From Verrucomicrobiota bacterium (GTDB taxonomy: Bacteria; Verrucomicrobiota; Verrucomicrobiia; Limisphaerales; UBA11320), in assembly GCA_016199985.1 (NCBI GenBank), contig JACQFQ010000033.1, forward strand, positions 59,889 through 123,888: a stretch of 64,000 nucleotides of DNA, written 5' to 3'. The notes below the pieces were generated by a model. That model did not search any database, had not been told where the DNA came from, and worked only from the letters and a program-made list of their open reading frames with translations. This document shows, piece by piece, positions 9,865-21,574 of the stretch. Position 1 is the stretch's first letter, and each line of letters begins with the position of its first letter. The position numbers and the translations under genes are program-made.

Positions 9865-9908
9865 GCAGAGATGATGGTGCGGCGGTGGGTTCCTCTTCCC
9901 TTTCGTGT

Positions 9909-10337
9909 TTATGACGCCGAAGTGGGTTCAGTCTTGGGTGGGCACGCCAGCTTTTGTTGAGGCAGGAAAGGCTGACGGAACGCGGTTTCAAAATCGTAGC
10001 CGGCCTGGAAATCGGCCCGGCTGTCGCTCTCGGTCTTGGAGAGCAGGCCATGCTCCACCAGGTTGAAAACGATCTCGCCAAAATCCTCGCAGCGCCGAAC
10101 GCCCCACTCGGCCAGGACCGTCAGGGCCATCGGACCATAGGTGGCTAGCGCGTAGTTCTTGATGCCGTTCAGCAGCTCCTGCCCGCTCACGTGGCGGGCT
10201 TCGTTCTTGTTCGGCTTGGCGATTCCCTTCTGAGTGTGGTCCAGCGCCTCACGGAGAAATATGTAGGCCTCCGACGCATAGCGCGGATCCCGCCCCACGA
10301 TCGCGGCGAGCGCCTCTTCGTAATTAGGAGTTTGCAT
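9909..10337 (-). CDS. Minf_1886 family protein (TIGR04138)
   Basis: This 142-residue protein is recognised by the pattern DPRYASEAYIFLREAL, ARHVSGQELLNGIKNYALATYGPMA, VLAEWGVRRCEDFGEIVFNLVEHGLLSKTE and DFQAGYDFETAFRQPF. The family is restricted largely to Planctomycetes and Verrucomicrobia and has no assigned function. It has no signal peptide or membrane segment. Its start lies 14 bp inside the end of a small upstream reading frame, and the M16 peptidase gene follows 44 bp downstream, so the three may form a unit. It is a useful lineage marker. Confidence 0.78.
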   Translation of the reverse strand: MQTPNYEEALAAIVGRDPRYASEAYIFLREALDHTQKGIAKPNKNEARHVSGQELLNGIKNYALATYGPMALTVLAEWGVRRCEDFGEIVFNLVEHGLLSKTESDSRADFQAGYDFETAFRQPFLPQQKLACPPKTEPTSAS

Positions 10338-10506
10338 TCGTTTCTACCGGCGACAGGCGCGCCGAGGCGGCGGAAGAGGCGCTTGGAGGCGTGGAGGGAC
10401 GCGTCCCGTAATGGGACAGCCGCCACGCCTTCACACCCCACCCGGTCAGTAATAACCCCAAAATCGCCGCTAGCGCGTTGCGCTGTTGTCGGGTTAAGCA
10501 CCACAT
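10324..10506 (-). CDS. Small single-pass membrane protein, unknown
   Basis: This 60-residue frame reads MWCLTRQQRNALAAILGLLLTGWGVKAW at its start, which predicts one membrane helix (about residues 11-27), followed by a Ser/Pro/Ala-rich tail. It overlaps the start of the Minf_1886 family gene by 14 bp, consistent with translational coupling. The basic-aromatic start and single helix resemble small membrane proteins annotated in other Verrucomicrobia, but no family can be named. The frame is short and could be spurious. Confidence 0.45.
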   Translation of the reverse strand: MWCLTRQQRNALAAILGLLLTGWGVKAWRLSHYGTRPSTPPSASSAASARLSPVETNANS

Positions 10507-10538
10507 CGCTTCGTCGATTCCGGGTCCTCAGCCAGCCG

Positions 10539-13286
<2,748 letters not shown>

Positions 13287-13365
13287 AGTCCGCGAAGTAT
13301 GAAAGCAACCCCAACCCCCGAGCAATGGGAAAGGGCGACAGAAGGGGTGTCTGAGCTCGAAGACG

Positions 13366-14025
13366 TTACTTGAGATCCTTCCAACACAGGATCGCGGCGG
13401 CGGACTCGGGGTCTTGGCGAATCGCCGTGAGCTGTTGGAATAGGGAAACAAGGCCCCACAACGCTCTGGGGCGGCGGTTGATCCGATGGAACTCGCCCCG
13501 GAGATTCTTGGGCCCGAGCATTCCAATCACGTGGAATCCTCGCTTGGCCATTTCTTTCGCCGACCACCCGGACAAATGCTCCTGGAGATCATCGCGAGAC
13601 TGATGTCGCTGAGGAAGAAACCCGTTGGGAGTGAGGAAAATCACCCGTTTTCTCGCCACAGACTCCATGGATTCGATCAGTCGGAAGCCGTCCTCTTTTG
13701 AAAGATGTTCGATGACATCGAGAGCGATGCAGGCATCGAAGGATTTCTTGGGGAACACGGACTGAAGGTTGCGGATATCGCCGACGACGAGATTGTGATG
13801 CGTTTGAGCTTTTCGGGCGGAGTCCACAGCGGGCTGATATCCATCGATCCCAGTGCAATTGGGGATGCCGAGATATTGGATGGGAGACGCATTGCCGCAA
13901 CCGACATCCAGAACGGCGGGGGAATCTAGGAGGAGGGCACGGAACTCGAGAATGTTGAGGAGCATGAAAGGGTCGAACATACCCCTCCGCCAAAGACGCC
14001 AAGCAATTGATATTGGTGTGGACAT
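13366..14025 (-). CDS. Class I SAM-dependent methyltransferase
   Basis: This 219-residue protein shows methyltransferase motif I as [16 protein letters not shown] near residues 38-53, an acidic motif at [10 protein letters not shown], and motif II/III regions around [13 protein letters not shown] and [10 protein letters not shown]. The substrate is unknown. The [20 protein letters not shown] segment is seen in small-molecule or lipid/polysaccharide methyltransferases. Its base composition is somewhat lower in G+C than leuS downstream, and an IS3-type transposase remnant lies directly upstream, so it may belong to an acquired block. Confidence 0.85.
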   Translation of the reverse strand: MSTPISIAWRLWRRGMFDPFMLLNILEFRALLLDSPAVLDVGCGNASPIQYLGIPNCTGIDGYQPAVDSARKAQTHHNLVVGDIRNLQSVFPKKSFDACIALDVIEHLSKEDGFRLIESMESVARKRVIFLTPNGFLPQRHQSRDDLQEHLSGWSAKEMAKRGFHVIGMLGPKNLRGEFHRINRRPRALWGLVSLFQQLTAIRQDPESAAAILCWKDLK

Positions 14026-14121
14026 TGATCGGGAAACTCAACGAGAACGAACTCGTAGTTTAATTGGCCTTGCCCAAATTTGGTGGACAGGTGACGGGTG
14101 AGTGCATCGAGACAAGGCTTT

Positions 14122-14310
14122 CTAGTTGAGTTGTGTTTCGAAGTCCACAGGAGATTGGTAGCCGAGGACGCTATGGGAACCGCTCCCGGTTGTAAAAGAT
14201 TTCGATCCATTCGTGACCAGCCGCCTTCGCTTCGGCTCGGGTGGTGAAGCGGACCCGATGCACCAGTTCGCGCTCCAAGGCGCTCCGCTTACCGTCCTCC
14301 TGCGTCAGGG
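14122..14310 (-). pseudogene. IS3-type transposase (OrfB) C-terminal remnant, frameshifted
   Basis: Read on the minus strand, the sequence encodes ALERELVHRVRFTTRAEA, then HEWIEIFYNRERF, then after a one-base shift HSVLGYQSPVDFETQLN and a TAG stop at 14122-14124. This is the C-terminal signature of IS3-family integrase-type transposases (FTTRxEAxxxIxxYIExFYNRxRxHSxLGYxSPxxFE). The N-terminal two thirds of the protein and recognisable terminal inverted repeats are missing. It is a dead fragment marking a past insertion between the methyltransferase gene and the large Ig-repeat gene. Confidence 0.8.
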
Positions 14311-14326
14311 CTAACAACGAACTAAA

Positions 14327-17300
14327 CTAAGGTGCGACAGCTCTAAAATAATAGGCTCCAACTCCAGCGGCAACGGGAACTTCCACCGTGACGCTAGACC
14401 CCGACACCGACTTCGCAACCCCTACCGGGGCCCACTTGTTGGAACTCAAGTCGTTGGTCATCTCGAGGATCAAATCACCGTATGCGATCGGCCAAGCAAC
14501 CTCCACCACTCCGCCCCGAGCAGTTATCCTCAACTCAGTTAGCTCCCCGGTTACCGCGATACTACCGTTCTGGTATGTCGTAGATAAGGCCCGCGCTGCA
14601 GAGTCCACAACTTCGCGAACTACTGGTACATTTCCTAAATCCAAAGCCGACACGGGAGACCTCTTGGCGATCACTTTGAACACCAGCGTTCCCAGAGTCT
14701 TGGTCCCCACTGAAAGCTGACCGCCAGTGGGAAACCCAAATGCTACCCCCACGAGACCCTGGAAGGTTCTCCTGGTATTTAGGTTCACCACCATCCCGCT
14801 TACATCGGAGCTTTGTTCCAGGCGTAGAAGCTGGACTACTCCACAATCGAATTTCAGGCTAAACCCAATTGCAGCCTCACCACCCTCGGCCAAGAAGGTG
14901 ACAGGAACGCGAACCTCCTCGCCCACATGGGAGGCAACACTCGCTACTCGGAGTTGTCGTGTCGTTGCGTCTTGCAAGCTGACCGTTGCTGTGCTTTGAG
15001 CGGTTTGCACCTCGTTCGTTGGCCCACCGAGTAGCACGGGCGTGTCAAAGCCATCGGCAAAGCGGCCCGCCTGCACCCAATCCATTACGGAAAGTCGACC
15101 ATCGCCAGCGGTCTCGATCGGCGCGTTGTCCACTCGCTGAAACTCGTCGGAACTGGCAACGTCATCAAGGCCAGCAACAAAGCGGCCCACCTGTACCCAA
15201 TCTGAGAGGGTGATTCTCCGATCCGGAGACTGGCGCGGAGTCACATCAGCTTCAAAGCCCCTAAAGAGGATGGATGCGGTTCCCTCGACGAAGTTCGCGG
15301 GAAGAGGGTTGGCAAGAACATCCACCACCTCGCGAACAATAGGCTCATCCACAAACTCGAGCGTCGCGATCTGATTGGACAAACTGGGTGCGGCGCGGAA
15401 ATGCAAAAGTGCGAGAACGTTAGTTCCCGCCGGGAAGGTTCGCCCCTCGCTCAGGATAAGAGCGAGCCCCATAGAGCCTGTCTCAGCAGCATTTGTGTTG
15501 ATATTGACGATCGGATCTTGAGCAAGGCCTGTGAGTTCTACACCTTCCAGAGCAAGCAATGGGCGAGTAAACCGAAGTCCAAACGAGAGCCCATTCTCGT
15601 TCCCATGGCTATGCAGGACCACTGTGATGGTAAAGTGCTGGCCCGAAGCAGCAAAAACACTCCCGATCACTACCTCTGCGGGCAACGGAGTGATGGTCAG
15701 CCGGGCTTCAGCGCTAGGCAATGTGCCGAACTCATTTGAAACGACAACCGAGAAGGTCCCCGCGTTCCCTAAGTATGCGTGGTCCAACCTGAACACGCTC
15801 TGTGTGGCGTCCGTGACTATGTGGCCATTGAACGACCACTGGTATGAAAGAGGTCTTGCCCCGGATGCCGTGACGTTGAACTCCACAGGATCGCCCTCCA
15901 AGACAATGTGACTGGCTGGCTGCGTGAAGATCCTGGGGGCGATCTTCGCTGGAGAATAGCCTACCAAGATCACTGCCGCGCTGGAGTCCCCGATCGCAGC
16001 TAGTGTTGAGTTTGGATCCTGAATGAATATCCGTTGAGTTTTTCCGTTTGGGGCAGCGCTATCCTGGCTGATCAAGAGGGGGCTGTGGTCCCTCATGACC
16101 GTCTCGACGAGTAGATTCCCAACGGTAGGATCGTAGAGGAAGGGAGAGCTCAACTGGAGAATGATATCGAAATCGTGGGGAGGGACGGAGCCAAGCGGGA
16201 AAGGCTTCGCGGATACCAGCCAATCACCGTGAAACGCCTCGGTAAGATCCGGGCCATAGTTGTCCTCGAATCTAAAATCCAGCTCGCCCGGTCGCTTTGC
16301 GGTGGTCGACAGTCTGACTGTGGCATTTGAAAGAAACACCCCGAAGCCCCCTTGTTTAGCGCCAAGCAAACCATCCAAACGATATCTGATCTGGGTGATT
16401 TGGATAGGCTCCGGGGCGAACAGCGAACTATCGTAAAGCTCTTGCTGGCGGAGAGGCAGGCTTAAGGCGGCTGAGACTCCGCTTCCCTCCAATGTTGCAT
16501 TCTCTGGAGGAACAACTTGTGTTCCGACAGGCTTGGGAAAGACAAGCAAAGGCGCTTCAGAGCTAGTGACCTCCCCAGCGTTGTTCCTAATCCTCACCCG
16601 GTAACTCCCAGCCGACCCTGTGGTGGTCGCACTGAACCGTAAAAACTGAGAAGTCTGTTGGTCGAGCGCATTCTCGTTTAGGAACCACTGATAGCCAAGA
16701 GGAGTTGTCCCCACCGCTGAAGCGTTGAATTCTGCGAGGCCGCCATCGATTACAGCAAGAGGGTGAGGCCACTCTGTAACGATTGGTGCGACGTTATCCT
16801 GGATGGAATACACTAAGGTAATGATATCAGCGCCGGGCGCTCCTCCTCCCGCCAGAGCGGCATCAGGATTCCCGTCGGCATAAACCATCGCACCAGGACC
16901 GCCGCTAAGACTAATCGAGTCAGTGTGAAGTCTAACCGGTAGTCCTGAATAATTTCGATACTCCAGAAGAAGATTGCCTTTGCTTGGATTGTACGGGAAT
17001 GGTTGTTGGAGCCTCAGACGCATGTCGAATTCCTTCGGCCCGATCGCTGGGCCCCGATTGGCGGTGCCAACAGTCCATGGCCCATCGTAAACCAACACCT
17101 GATCTGGGCTCAAATTGCTTTCAAAACTGTAAGATAGGTTGTCGGGACGCTTCGAACTCGTCGATAACTTGAATGCAATACGCGAAAGCGCTCCGGTGTA
17201 TGCGCCAACGCTGTAGGTGCTGTCGGGGCGAAAGATTATCTCATGGATGATTATTGGGTACGGCGGGAGAACCGCACTCGAATAGATCTCTTGGAAGCGG

Positions 17301-18334
17301 ATCCTGACACTTAAGCCAGCTGATGCTCCTTGTCCTTCTGATTGAGAGAACGATGGAGGGATTACCGCGCTCTGAACTCCGTTGGGATCGACGATGCGCG
17401 CGGTTGCATTGCTGCTTAATGCGACCCCGAACGCGTTTGAAACAAGAACAGAGTAAGGGCCGGGGCTTAGCGTGGCGATACCTTCCAGTCTTAGGAAGCT
17501 ATTCGAAGCACTGGAAATTGGGTCGCCGTTCAGGAACCATTGGTAGTACAATGGCGGAGTACCAGTTGCGTCAACGCTCAATTCTGCGGTCTCCCCGATA
17601 AGTAATGTTCGATCGAGAGGTTGGGAAACGATTGCGACAGCGGAACTATCATCGGGACCGTAAACGACCTCCAAGACGTCTGCCCCCGGGGCGCTAGCGC
17701 TGGCGACAGTCGCATCCCCATTCCCATCGGAAAAAATCAAGGAGGATGGTCCACCTGCAACGCTCGTTGCGTCGGTATGAAACCGTAGAGACAAAGCCGA
17801 GTTGTTCTTGTAATCTAATAGCAGATTGCCCCTTCGTGGATCGAAGCGGAATGGCTTCTGTAGAGGGAGAATGATCTCAAACTTTTTTGTCCCGGACGCT
17901 GTCCCCGTCGCAGAGACTTCAAAAGACCAGCTGCCAGCATAGACCTCTGTATTGTCAGGCCCTTGATTCTCTGCGAAAGTCGAGGATAGAGCATGAGGGA
18001 CCTTGGTTGTGGTTGAGAGCGCGAAACGGATATTCTGAAGGAAACCAGCGTAGCTGCCTACGTAATATGTCGAATCCTGGCGAAAGCGTAGCTCCTTGAT
18101 CACAATAGGAAATGAAGGGAACAATGAAGACGCGTAGACCTCCTGCATGTGGAGGGGGTTTGAGAACCCTGCCGATGCACCGACTCCGTCTGCACTAGCC
18201 GCACTAGCCGGGAGGATGACAGAGGCCTCTTGTGCCCAGAGAACGTTTGGAACCAACATACTGACCAAGCAGATGATGACTGCTAAGCGTCGGCGAAGCT
18301 GAAAGGTGCTTCGGATTCGAATATGCTCTCCCAT
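14327..18334 (-). CDS. Large secreted Ig-like / cohesin / dockerin-like repeat protein
   Basis: This is a 1335-residue protein with a Sec signal (about 1-34, ending VLWAQ). Three copies of a roughly 195-residue unit (36-228, 317-512, 601-795) each precede an Ig-like domain (232-316, 515-600, 799-883, with the YQWFLNG core). A cohesin-like domain (887-1030), a paired dockerin-like segment (ITLSDWVQVGRFVAGLD and LSVMDWVQAGRFADGFD, 1031-1100), a second cohesin-like domain (1125-1263) and a C-terminal segment (1264-1335) follow. Units are recognised by QEVYASSLFP, FRQDSTYYVGSY and GNLLLDYKN-like motifs. The ATG at 18334 is chosen because it starts the signal peptide. It is probably extracellular or surface-attached; cohesin-dockerin pairing suggests self-assembly or complex formation. 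A palindrome lies 247 bp upstream. Confidence 0.85.
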   Translation of the reverse strand: MGEHIRIRSTFQLRRRLAVIICLVSMLVPNVLWAQEASVILPASAASADGVGASAGFSNPLHMQEVYASSLFPSFPIVIKELRFRQDSTYYVGSYAGFLQNIRFALSTTTKVPHALSSTFAENQGPDNTEVYAGSWSFEVSATGTASGTKKFEIILPLQKPFRFDPRRGNLLLDYKNNSALSLRFHTDATSVAGGPSSLIFSDGNGDATVASASAPGADVLEVVYGPDDSSAVAIVSQPLDRTLLIGETAELSVDATGTPPLYYQWFLNGDPISSASNSFLRLEGIATLSPGPYSVLVSNAFGVALSSNATARIVDPNGVQSAVIPPSFSQSEGQGASAGLSVRIRFQEIYSSAVLPPYPIIIHEIIFRPDSTYSVGAYTGALSRIAFKLSTSSKRPDNLSYSFESNLSPDQVLVYDGPWTVGTANRGPAIGPKEFDMRLRLQQPFPYNPSKGNLLLEYRNYSGLPVRLHTDSISLSGGPGAMVYADGNPDAALAGGGAPGADIITLVYSIQDNVAPIVTEWPHPLAVIDGGLAEFNASAVGTTPLGYQWFLNENALDQQTSQFLRFSATTTGSAGSYRVRIRNNAGEVTSSEAPLLVFPKPVGTQVVPPENATLEGSGVSAALSLPLRQQELYDSSLFAPEPIQITQIRYRLDGLLGAKQGGFGVFLSNATVRLSTTAKRPGELDFRFEDNYGPDLTEAFHGDWLVSAKPFPLGSVPPHDFDIILQLSSPFLYDPTVGNLLVETVMRDHSPLLISQDSAAPNGKTQRIFIQDPNSTLAAIGDSSAAVILVGYSPAKIAPRIFTQPASHIVLEGDPVEFNVTASGARPLSYQWSFNGHIVTDATQSVFRLDHAYLGNAGTFSVVVSNEFGTLPSAEARLTITPLPAEVVIGSVFAASGQHFTITVVLHSHGNENGLSFGLRFTRPLLALEGVELTGLAQDPIVNINTNAAETGSMGLALILSEGRTFPAGTNVLALLHFRAAPSLSNQIATLEFVDEPIVREVVDVLANPLPANFVEGTASILFRGFEADVTPRQSPDRRITLSDWVQVGRFVAGLDDVASSDEFQRVDNAPIETAGDGRLSVMDWVQAGRFADGFDTPVLLGGPTNEVQTAQSTATVSLQDATTRQLRVASVASHVGEEVRVPVTFLAEGGEAAIGFSLKFDCGVVQLLRLEQSSDVSGMVVNLNTRRTFQGLVGVAFGFPTGGQLSVGTKTLGTLVFKVIAKRSPVSALDLGNVPVVREVVDSAARALSTTYQNGSIAVTGELTELRITARGGVVEVAWPIAYGDLILEMTNDLSSNKWAPVGVAKSVSGSSVTVEVPVAAGVGAYYFRAVAP

Positions 18335-18695
18335 AACTAGATTCAGTTTGTAGTGCCAGCAACTCCTATCGCGTGTTGCGAAATGGGCCCGTCGGACGGC
18401 AGAGCCTGCGCCCCAATTGGAGGTCCAAGCCCTGTCTACATTCACGAAGTAGACACCCAAACTGGATGGCTGTTCTCGGGATTCCGCTGAGCCTCCCAAG
18501 GCGGAATGACTGTCCGACTTCGTCGGACTGCGCACTTGTGGGCCACTTGGCGAAAGTATCAGAATAATTGCTTGCTGCAATCCCTAACACTAGGGACTTC
18601 AGCTCGATCCTCACCGAGGAGTTCCCTAGAATTCGTGATACACTACCAAAACCTTTGACTTCATCATGCGAGGAATCCAAAGGTGACCCATTGCT
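18335..18695. other. Divergent intergenic region
   Basis: This 361-bp gap separates the minus-strand Ig/cohesin gene from the plus-strand methyltransferase gene and must carry both promoters. I see no convincing coding frame in it. Its one clear structure is the TCCCTA-N4-TAGGGA palindrome listed separately. The region is A+T-richer than most of the window. Confidence 0.6.
18581..18596. promoter_or_regulatory. Palindromic operator-like site TCCCTA-ACAC-TAGGGA
   Basis: This is a perfect 6-bp inverted repeat with a 4-nt spacer, 247 bp upstream of the Ig/cohesin gene start and 100 bp upstream of the divergent methyltransferase start. It matches the core of the palindrome at 28414-28429 in 15 of 16 positions, with the same arm length and spacing. 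Such short-armed symmetric sites are typical of dimeric helix-turn-helix regulators; LuxR/NarL-type proteins are a possibility, but no regulator gene is visible nearby. Confidence 0.55.
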
Positions 18696-19466
18696 ATGCA
18701 CATCAACACACTCGCTGACAAGCTGAGAGCAGTGATGCCGGCCCCCCTCTGGGAGCTGTTTCGAAAGCTCGCGAACGCGCTTCTAGGGCCACTCCATTTT
18801 AGCCTAGAAACCGGCCACCTCAGAAGCTGCCTATACAGCCGGGCGATGGATCGCTATGGGAGCCCCCTGCCCTGGTTCACCTATCCGGCAATCCAGTTCC
18901 TATGTGCAAAGAACTTTGCTCATCGGTCCATCCTCGAATGGGGTGCAGGCCAATCAACGCGGTTTTGGGCCTCCCGCGCCGAAAGTGTTACGGCCATCGA
19001 GGGCGACGAGAAGTGGTTCAAGGCCCTCAAGAATGACTTACCGAGTAATGTCAAACTCCACCTCGTCAAACTCGATCTTTCGGATGTCCCTCCAGGCGTG
19101 ATCGAGAAGAAGTTCGATATTGTGGTGTGCGATGGTTTGGATCGGTTTCTGTGCGCGCAAAAATCCATCAACCTATTGAAAGAAGGTGGAGCCATAATCA
19201 TAGACAACTCCGATGGAAACCAAGGGACCCGCCCAGGATTTGGCTTCATTGAGCTCTATCGCGATGCCGGATTTTCTAGAATCGACTTTTACGGCTACCC
19301 ACCTGGGAACACCGTTCAGCAATGCACATCAGTCTTCTTCAAAGCTGACTGCTTCCTTTTCCGTGGAGAGGAACGTCCCTGGCCACCACTTTCTTTCTGG
19401 GTCTACCCTCCAGAAATCATGGAGGACTGGCAGAAACCATCTGTCAGTTCACCCCGCAAGGACTAG
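18696..19466 (+). CDS. SAM-dependent methyltransferase-like protein
   Basis: This 256-residue protein has an N-terminal region typical of proteins encoded in sugar or polysaccharide clusters (YGSPLPWFTYPAIQFLC), a nucleotide-binding loop SILEWGAGQSTRFWASRAESVTAIEGDEKW at about residues 78-107, and FDIVVCDGLDR plus LLKEGGAIIIDNSDGN further on. The GAGxST loop and acidic IEGD correspond to SAM-binding motifs. The substrate is unknown. It stands alone on the plus strand, divergent from the Ig/cohesin gene, in the same A+T-richer block. The 206-bp gap after it shows no gene. Confidence 0.8.
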   Translation: MHINTLADKLRAVMPAPLWELFRKLANALLGPLHFSLETGHLRSCLYSRAMDRYGSPLPWFTYPAIQFLCAKNFAHRSILEWGAGQSTRFWASRAESVTAIEGDEKWFKALKNDLPSNVKLHLVKLDLSDVPPGVIEKKFDIVVCDGLDRFLCAQKSINLLKEGGAIIIDNSDGNQGTRPGFGFIELYRDAGFSRIDFYGYPPGNTVQQCTSVFFKADCFLFRGEERPWPPLSFWVYPPEIMEDWQKPSVSSPRKD

Positions 19467-19672
19467 TCTCAACACATCTGGACCTAAGACGCGTGCGGTC
19501 GGGGAGTTTTGGGTCTGCATGGTCAGTGCAGTTTGCTCGGTCAATCAATCCTGCAAGCGGTTGGAGCCAGGCTCCTCGTATGACCGTTGCCATTGATTAC
19601 TGGTACAGAGGATTCCACATCATGTCGGGAAGTCCGAGTCTATCCTCGTGTCCACGGAAAGCTGGCAGTCAA

Positions 19673-20374
19673 CTACCCTCCCTTCACCATCAAGCACTGC
19701 GTGTCCCAGAGTTCGATCAGGGGTTCGGGCTTGTCGTGGAAGAATTCGGCGTAGGCTTGTCGCACGCCGGGACACTGGAGGTAACGATAGTCATGCGACA
19801 CGATCATCCCTCCAGGCATCATCCTCGGATAAAAATACCGCAGGCCATCCAGCGTCGATTGATAGATGTCCACGTCCAAATGCACAAAGGAGAATCGCGT
19901 CGCGTCCGAGGGCAGCGTCTTGGCGGTCTCTGGAAAAAATCCCGGACAGAATTGCACGCCTTCCTGCCCGGCCATCAGGGCCTCCACCTCCGGCAGCCTC
20001 GACTCCGAAAAACTTCCCTCGTGCACCTTGTCCACGCCCTCCTTCACCGCAGGCATCCCGCCGAAAGTGTCGAAGAGGAATAGCCGCCGCTTGCCCTTGA
20101 CCGCGCTCAGCAGTCGAGCCGTCCCGCCGCGATACACGCCCACTTCAGCCACATCGCCCAGGACTCGCGCCGTCTGGGGACAGAGCTGCCAGAGATTGTA
20201 GGCCTCGCTCACCGATTGGATGATGACTCCCTTCCGCTGCAAAGCGTCGAAGAGGTCGAGGAACGCGCGGTCGGTGTGGAGCGTGTGATATCGCCGGCTC
20301 TTCAGCGATATGGAGAGCTTCGGCGCATGGCGAAGGAGGAGGAGCTCCAGTCGGCTGATCAAGCGGTCTATCAT
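19673..20374 (-). CDS. TylF/MycF-type O-methyltransferase family protein
   Basis: This 233-residue protein is recognised by VSEAYNLWQLCPQTARVLGDVAEVGVYRGGTARLL (SAM-binding GVYRGGTA), FLFDTFGGMPAV and FSFVHLDVDIYQSTLDGLRYFYPRMMPGGMIVSHDY. The last contains the acidic metal-binding cluster of the macrocin O-methyltransferase family (TylF). These enzymes methylate sugar hydroxyls in natural products or polysaccharides; the actual acceptor is unknown. The ATG at 20374 (MIDRLISRLELLLLRH) is preferred to an upstream start that adds 35 low-complexity residues. It is divergent from the next methyltransferase gene by 290 bp. Confidence 0.85.
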   Translation of the reverse strand: MIDRLISRLELLLLRHAPKLSISLKSRRYHTLHTDRAFLDLFDALQRKGVIIQSVSEAYNLWQLCPQTARVLGDVAEVGVYRGGTARLLSAVKGKRRLFLFDTFGGMPAVKEGVDKVHEGSFSESRLPEVEALMAGQEGVQFCPGFFPETAKTLPSDATRFSFVHLDVDIYQSTLDGLRYFYPRMMPGGMIVSHDYRYLQCPGVRQAYAEFFHDKPEPLIELWDTQCLMVKGG

Positions 20375-20664
20375 GCGGGCAAAGGCAAAAGCAAAGGTGC
20401 GATAACCTGCCCCGCGGTCGCAGTGGGGGGCAATCGCAAATTGCCACAATCTGCGGGCAGCGCGCGGGGCAGGGTCCATGGCCGCGCGATCTCGCCTGTT
20501 CGAGGAGGCCGGCGAATGGGACGCTCACTGTGGAGGGCAGGGGGAAGCCAGGAATGGGCGCCGGGATCAGGCGAGGCTTCGCGCTCAAACACAATGGCGC
20601 GAAGAGGAGCCCTGAGAAATCCGGGCTAGCAACCGGCCGCGCTCGATGGCTTTCTATTGCGGAC

Positions 20665-21372
20665 ATGAACTTGGCCGACCTCCACCGCTCGCATGACCAG
20701 GCGCACGCTTCCTGGCGCGGACTCCCCACTTACCAAGTGCGGGTCGTCCGGAGAATGCTGGACACGCGGATCGCCGGCGGCCGACGGCGGATACTCGACG
20801 TGGGTTGCGCTGACGGATACCTCCTCGGCCCGTTCTGCCAGGCCCACGAGGTTGTCGGCGTCGATGTCTCCAGCCAGTTCGCGCCTCGCGCGATCGCCGC
20901 CGGGTTCGCGTCGCATCAGATCAAGGATCTGTCATCGGATCGCCTGGATCTGGCGGACGCCTCGTTCGACGCGGCCTTCTGCGGACAGACGATTGAACAC
21001 GTGATCGACAGCGACTGGCTGCTCTGCGAGCTCAACCGCGTTTTGAAGCCGGGCGGCAGCGTGATCATCACCACCCCCAACGTGCGCTCGCTTCACAGCT
21101 TTTTTCGAATGCTGCTCAACGAGCCCCCCGCCTTCGGCGCGAAGTATCGGAGCGGGCATGTGCGCGATTGGACCACGCGGCTGTTGCGGCGGGCGATTGA
21201 GAACAATGGCTTCCGCGTCGAGGCGATGCGGGGCGTTGAGTTTTGGCTGCCGGGAGGGAGCGACGCCCTGAGCCCGCTGGTCAGCCGATTGCCAAGCCTT
21301 GCGACGGCGATGCTGGCGCTCGCCACGAAGACCGCCGACGCGCGCTACGAAGTCCGGCCGTTTGAGAACTAG
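20665..21372 (+). CDS. Class I SAM-dependent methyltransferase (Methyltransf_11 type)
   Basis: This 235-residue protein has motif I as ILDVGCADGYLLGPF, motif post-I VVGVDVSSQFAPRA, motif II FDAAFCGQTIEHVIDSDWLL and motif III RVLKPGGSVIITTPNVRSLHSFFRML. The ATG at 20665 begins MNLADLHRSHDQAHASW; an upstream in-frame start would add 45 residues without similarity. The product probably modifies a polyketide-like, lipid or carbohydrate acceptor. It is the fourth methyltransferase in 8 kb and lies 69 bp upstream of the serine tRNA gene. Confidence 0.86.
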   Translation: MNLADLHRSHDQAHASWRGLPTYQVRVVRRMLDTRIAGGRRRILDVGCADGYLLGPFCQAHEVVGVDVSSQFAPRAIAAGFASHQIKDLSSDRLDLADASFDAAFCGQTIEHVIDSDWLLCELNRVLKPGGSVIITTPNVRSLHSFFRMLLNEPPAFGAKYRSGHVRDWTTRLLRRAIENNGFRVEAMRGVEFWLPGGSDALSPLVSRLPSLATAMLALATKTADARYEVRPFEN

Positions 21373-21441
21373 GCTTCGACAGCGTCTTCCAAAAGGCTTG
21401 CGCGAGAGGTGGGCCTCCAGCACATTACGCTCTCCTTCGGC

Positions 21442-21529
21442 GGAGAGATGGCTGAGTGGTTTAAGGCACACGCCTGGAAAGCGTGCGTAGGTAACACTAC
21501 CGAGGGTTCGAATCCCTCTCTCTCCGCCA
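21442..21529 (+). tRNA. tRNA-Ser (GGA)
   Basis: This 88-nt gene folds into a class II tRNA: acceptor stem GGAGAGA / TCTCTCC, anticodon stem CACGC / GCGTG around the loop CTGGAAA with anticodon GGA (reads UCC/UCU), a long variable arm (GGTA-ACAC-TACC), and a T arm GAGGG-TTCGAAT-CCCTC. Discriminator G and an encoded CCA end it. The long variable arm and discriminator G confirm serine identity. Confidence 0.97.
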
Positions 21530-21574
21530 ATTCAATTCAATGGAGCGGAGGTTCCTTCGGGTTCATGCGTGAAC

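Noticed and set aside
13287..13526. 80-residue upstream extension of LeuRS
   Set aside because: It would run through the intergenic region into the methyltransferase gene and has no LeuRS similarity; ATG 13286 fits the family.
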